Shown: one piece after another, positions 59,479-64,000 of the stretch
Layout: every line of letters starts with the position of its first letter
How positions within the stretch are numbered: position 1 is the stretch's first letter
Assembly: GCF_947623445.1 (NCBI RefSeq)
Contig: NC_135243.1
Location: 19,476,479 to 19,540,478 of the forward strand
Direction of reading: 5' to 3'
Length of the DNA: 64,000 bases
DNA from: Clavelina lepadiformis
Lineage: Eukaryota > Chordata > Ascidiacea > Aplousobranchia > Clavelinidae
The notes under the pieces: model-generated
Seen by the model: only the letters and a program-made list of their open reading frames with translations
Told to the model about the DNA's origin: nothing
Database searches by the model: none
Translations under genes and position numbers: made by a program

Positions 59479-62400
59479 GTTCCATCTATGCAGTCTCCTT
59501 TAACGTCCAACTTGTAGTTATTAGGAACAGAAGTGAGTCCTTGTGTAGTTAGACAGTAATGTCTATCATCACACCCAGTTTCATCAGATCCGTCATTGCA
59601 GTCTTCTATGCCATTGCATTTTTGCATTATGTCTATACTGATCTTTCTTCCTGCTTGGCATTTATATCTCTTTGAACAATTTCGTTCATCAAAACCTAGA
59701 GGACAGTTTGAATTGTTCAAGTGATGCCATGCCTCATCTATGAAGCCATCGCAATAACGATCTTCCATGGGAAAGAACGAAACACAGGTGTCGTTACAGA
59801 ATGCTGGAAGATTTGAACATGACAAACATTCGTCGATAAAATCGATGCATTCTGGTCTTCCGTCGTATTTTTTAGCATATGAAGTCCCCCATTTTGTACG
59901 GCATACTATCAGTTCTGTTTCGTTCACTTTCGGTTTTTTAATGGTACATGATGCGTTGGAGCATAATGTATTTGAAATATCTTGGATCAAAATATTTTTC
60001 TTACTCAAACCGCATGATTGCTCAGACTGATCAGATGTTTGAAACATATCAAAGCACTCTGTCAAAGTTGGAGTCTCACAAAGACATTCATCGGAGAGAT
60101 CGTAGCAATCAATTACACCATCACATAGTTGCTTAGGTGATATAATCAAACGATTGTCGAGACATTTGAAGCAATTAAAAGAGCCATCTGCATTGAAGCA
60201 TAAGTCGGACTTATCAAAGCATTGAGGAATGTTATCGTAAAGATTCCATTGCGGAATAACACAAGAAACTGGTGAAACTTTCGATGTGCATTTAAAACCA
60301 ACTCCACTAATGACATTGTCACTGCCATCCATGCAGTCAATACTTCCATCGCAAAAGTTGTAATTCAAAATCTCTGTTTGATCGGAACATTGTAGGATAT
60401 TGTTACAGTCCAAGCTATTTTCTGGGCAAAATGATGTGCATAAAACATCTGTTGAGTTGCATTGTTCAATAGTTTCAAGTGAGCATTCTAAGCTGGGAAC
60501 TTCGTAACAGGTAGTTTTGTCACACCATGGTGAGCGACAATTAGATGATTCATCCAATCGAATTATTGTCATATCGCAGGGACCGCATTGCACTCGTTTG
60601 TAAACTTTTACATAAAATTCATCACTAGCATCCTTGCAATCAAGCTTTCCATGGTCGATATTTTCCATACCAATACATCCTTCCTGCACATTACAAGTGA
60701 GTCCGACACAAGAACATTTGAAAGTGTTTTCAGTACAAGTACAATTTATTTCATCGGAACCATCTGTGCAGTCAACGCCGCCGTCGCATCTGACTATAGA
60801 AAAAAATACAACTGCCACGTTGAAGTCATACCCACTGTTATTTTGTAGTTATGCATAAGTACATGTGTTAATTTATAAGTCTGACAGATTTTTGCAGAAT
60901 TTGATCGAAACAAGAACCTTGGGCGAACTTTAACCTTTACTGTAATTAGTATTGTACCGAGTTCAATGAAACATGTTGGTCCAACACCTTTACATGTGTA
61001 GTTGTCAAGCTGATTACAGTTGCAAGGAGTTGGAAGACTGCTTGGACAAACTGAGCAACTCTTTTCATCTGTGTGATCTTCACACCAAGCAACTCCATCG
61101 CATCGTTCTACAAAAATACTTGTATTTTTAAGGCTTATACATAAAATGTAGATGCAAGAGGTCCAAGGATGACTTTTAAGAGTTAGTACAAAATGGTTTC
61201 CGAAAGGGTCCGTGTTTGAGTTAAGCACTTAATCTAAGTGCAACGCAACTAGTACACACCTTAACTTCATTTATCGCAGTGCTTCTCAAACCGGGCTACT
61301 TGAATCGCTAAAGGAGGAATTTTTAATTCCAGGGAGAAAATTTTCTCTAGGGAGGAATTGGGGAGGAAAAACTGTATATGAAAAAAACTTCAATGTTTTA
61401 ATTTTATTTGTAACAGAAAAATCCTCTCGAAGAGGTTGTTTAGATGTCTACAATAGTGCGCGAGGACAAACTCCTTAACTGCATCTGACGTTATAAACGT
61501 GTCTGTTTGGTTCATAATGGCTATTGTTTTCCCTTTATTGTTAGTAAGGTACTTATAGAACTAGCTAGTAAGCTAGTGATGAAAAAAAGAAGAACACCAG
61601 ATATTTGCGGAGACCTTCGAGCAAAAATCACACGCCTTTCTCCTCGATTTTCTTTATTAACTTCTCAACATGAGGCTCACGGTTCTCACTAACAATGAGC
61701 AACGATTTGTTTGTAAATTTGTTTGGTTATTTTGTAAGAGCGTTCTTTTGCAATTTTGAATTTTATTCCTGAGATAAATCTTCAAAAGACATCATCCACG
61801 GACAATATTCAGGTAGTGTAAAATTTTGGAAATTATTTCTTGTGAGTTTTTGGGGGGGAGGAATTGACGGTGTTTGGGTTGATAAGGGAGGAATCGGAAA
61901 AAAACCTTTGAGAACCACTGGTTTATCGGCTAGAAAATGGCGTAGTTTTATAATTATGACCCCTTTTTTAATATAAGGCGCTTCAAGTAATTGTTGAAAA
62001 TGTTCAGACGTAGAAAGACGTTACAAAATCTTTATTTTATAAAAATTAGGCCAGGCAACTTATCATTTTAAAGAAAGAAGGGATGCGTTTGAAAAAATAG
62101 TTATGTTGGTTAAAACTGACAGTAATGATTTGTGTATACGATATAAGACATTCATTGCAATATACTGTTGAACTGTCTAATACATTAATAAAGGATTACA
62201 GAGAAACACTTCGTGAAACTCCGCTTACAAAAATATTTTGATATCTATGTTTAGGTATACTCTCACAAGGTGTTTTCCTAGTCAAGGTTATGTCAATAAA
62301 AGAAGCTACTGTTTACTAATTTTAACTAGAAGTACATGTTCACGTTTCATTGTTTCAGGTATGAGATAAATGTGTATTTGAAAGCATACCTGTGTCGCCG

Positions 62401-63882
62401 TAGCAAGGATTTCTGTGTTTGCAAGTGTTGTTTCCTTCCATGTTACAATCACATCTGTGTGGTGACCAAGAAGGACAAATTATTTCGGAGCAATTAAGCT
62501 CATCGCTTCCATCGCTGCAGTCGTTTAGTCCGTCGCATAAGAATGATGGAAAGATGTACTGGCCATTGTCACACTTCCATTTGTCTTCAATAAACCGGAA
62601 TGTTGTTTCATCTCTTCGGTTCCAGCAGTCTTCGTAATCATCGTCTATTTTGCTTTCATTTATACATTCATACGAAGATTACTTATCAAGACAATTTGCA
62701 CCACCACGATGGCAGTCGTTGCATTGAAAATATCCAGGTGGACAAATACAATGAAATTCGTCGACTCCATTGCTGCAGTCAGTCCATCCATCACAAACAA
62801 ATCTCCACGGAATGCATTCAAGTAACTCTTCATTCGAAAATGGACAATTACATTTGAGCTCTGACGGTTGACATTTCGGTATTACGATATTAGAACTTAT
62901 GGTCCCCAATAAATCTTCAAGCGAGCCGTAATTGCAACTTCCTAAATGGTGATACCAATGTTAATAATTTGGCAACATTTTGTAAATAAAATAAAAGATA
63001 TATAAAACAACCGTTTTTTCTGGAAATCGAATAAATCATGTTAAGTCTATATGTTACCAAATTTACCGCACACTACAGTTCAAGTCAAATACGAGCTTTA
63101 GATATACAGACAAGGTAAGCCATGCAAACTTTGCACAGTATTGCCGAGTTAAAATATAAATATAGGTTTATAGAAAAAAAATTTGAAAAAATTATATAAG
63201 GAATTAAGTCCTAGTTAAATTTAGCAACAACATATAAGTGACTTGCTTTGAAACAGAAATAAAATGACGCTACAGCTTAATCTATTACTTTAATCGTCAT
63301 TAAAAAATTATCAACGCACCAGAACCACCAAAAAACCATTTGCTGAAATATTATAATCTCGCCAGACAAAGGTATGACGTCAGACGTTTTGCTTACACTT
63401 GTTCAATCGTTTCAAGTTTTAATCGAATTATGGTTTTATTTGTAGTGACTTAATTGTATTCACACTATATCCAGTTATAGCGTGATGTTATTGTCGCAAC
63501 CGACAAAATCTGTAAGAACTTAGTAATAGTCCTACAAATAACTTCTATAGACTTTTAATTTAGAAATAAATAACTGTGAAATTGCGTATACAAAGCTTGG
63601 TTTCAATTTCCTTTGCCAGTTTTATAGTTTGGCCGTTACATTTTAAACAATTATGCCCAGTATAGTGTAGTAGGTGATATGTTGATTTTTGCGAAATATT
63701 TTCCGAAAAGACTTACGTAGTGCGTCCACCAAATCAGCTTGCGAAATATTGGGGTTTATTTTCAGCAAAAACTCTTGAACATTCCGGTCTAATCCTTGCC
63801 AAAGGTCATTGAAGTCGATTTTGTTTGAACGCACTTGCAATGAAGTAACAAACAAAGCAAGCAACAAGATGTCACACTTCAT
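59479..63882 (-). pseudogene. LDLa-repeat receptor, copy C (7TM domain lost, nonsense codon)
   Basis: Minus-strand exons are 63717-63882 (signal peptide), 62390-62941, 60958-61107 and 60793 down to the breakpoint at about 59479. Within the last LDLa unit, at DCIDGT, the sequence switches to unrelated repeat DNA; the frame runs on for 22 residues (FVRKAFTNLL...) to a stop at 59409. All seven TM helices and the tail are absent. Exon 2 also has TAA in place of the AAA after CLDK (about 62681-62683). Even without that stop the product would be a secreted LDLa ectodomain. It shares the hAT-like insertion with copy B but lacks copy B's GGGAT element. Confidence 0.88.
61277..61920. mobile_element. 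hAT-like non-autonomous element in receptor C
   Basis: Reverse-complement copy of 28560-29202 at the same intron position, with flanks ATTTATCG and GTTTATCG. It came with the duplication and is not an independent insertion. Confidence 0.88.
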
Positions 63883-64000
63883 ATTTCTCACCTACGTTAA
63901 CATTTGAATTTTGATTAAACCTACAAATCCATTTGTATGACTTGCTTATTTCTTACAATGTCGCCTTTTTAAATAAAGTAATATTTTTCACACGATATAA
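63883..64000. other. 5' flank of receptor C
   Basis: Matches, in complement, the sequence before the first exon of receptors A and B. The window ends here. Confidence 0.5.

Noticed and set aside
61507-61692. Open frame within the hAT-like element
   Set aside because: Too short, no transposase motif, and it differs between the two copies of the element.

Overview
This 64 kb window is nuclear DNA of an animal. The evidence is AT-rich sequence, genes split by short GT-AG introns, an LDL-receptor-A/7TM receptor gene, multi-finger CCCH proteins, and P-like (THAP) and hAT-like DNA transposons. An invertebrate deuterostome, most likely a tunicate, fits best; that placement is an inference and no single feature proves it. 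I see no bacterial genes, CRISPR array, rRNA or tRNA.

Layout: the window is a set of nested segmental duplications of two main gene families. (1) A six-exon gene for a secreted-domain-free protein with several CCCH zinc fingers (282 aa, exon phases all compatible) occurs six times: minus strand at 1-1531, 13575-15303, 20034-21767 and 41558-43293; plus strand at 44183-51588 and 54999-56733. Only 20034-21767 and 54999-56733 read through without a lesion. (2) A four-exon gene for a 1122-residue receptor with signal peptide, about ten LDLa repeats and a rhodopsin-type 7TM domain occurs three times: 5965-10908 (+, intact), 26184-32177 (+, one nonsense codon) and 59479-63882 (-, nonsense codon and loss of the entire 7TM part).

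Repeat geometry: 1-11748 is a direct repeat of 20236-32982. 16984-22015 is a direct repeat of 38486-43538. From about 43.9 kb the units continue in inverted orientation, making a palindrome around a roughly 0.36 kb spacer (43536-43897). Between 32983 and about 38.4 kb lies a stretch seen only once here, carrying a four-exon leucine-rich-repeat gene whose 3' end looks cut off.

Mobile elements: a 6.27 kb P-like transposon (45226-51493) sits in the last exon of one CCCH copy. It has 375-bp terminal inverted repeats, a 7-8 bp target duplication and two convergent genes: an eight-exon THAP transposase (one frameshift inside the THAP domain) and a three-exon C2H2 protein carrying a YIGGY-type motif. 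It is the most unusual object in the window. Shorter non-autonomous elements include a hAT-like element shared by two receptor copies but absent, with a clean empty site, from the third; this orders the duplications. Other repeats are a GGGAT-rich inverted-repeat element, a 383-bp inverted-repeat element and a 740-bp insertion.

How the genes relate: nothing in the sequence ties the zinc-finger genes to the receptor genes functionally; they are linked because they duplicated together. The pattern of one or two intact copies plus several copies with different lesions is a birth-and-death gene cluster. Coordinates of exons come from reading splice sites by eye and checking that phases agree; a transcript would be needed to confirm them.
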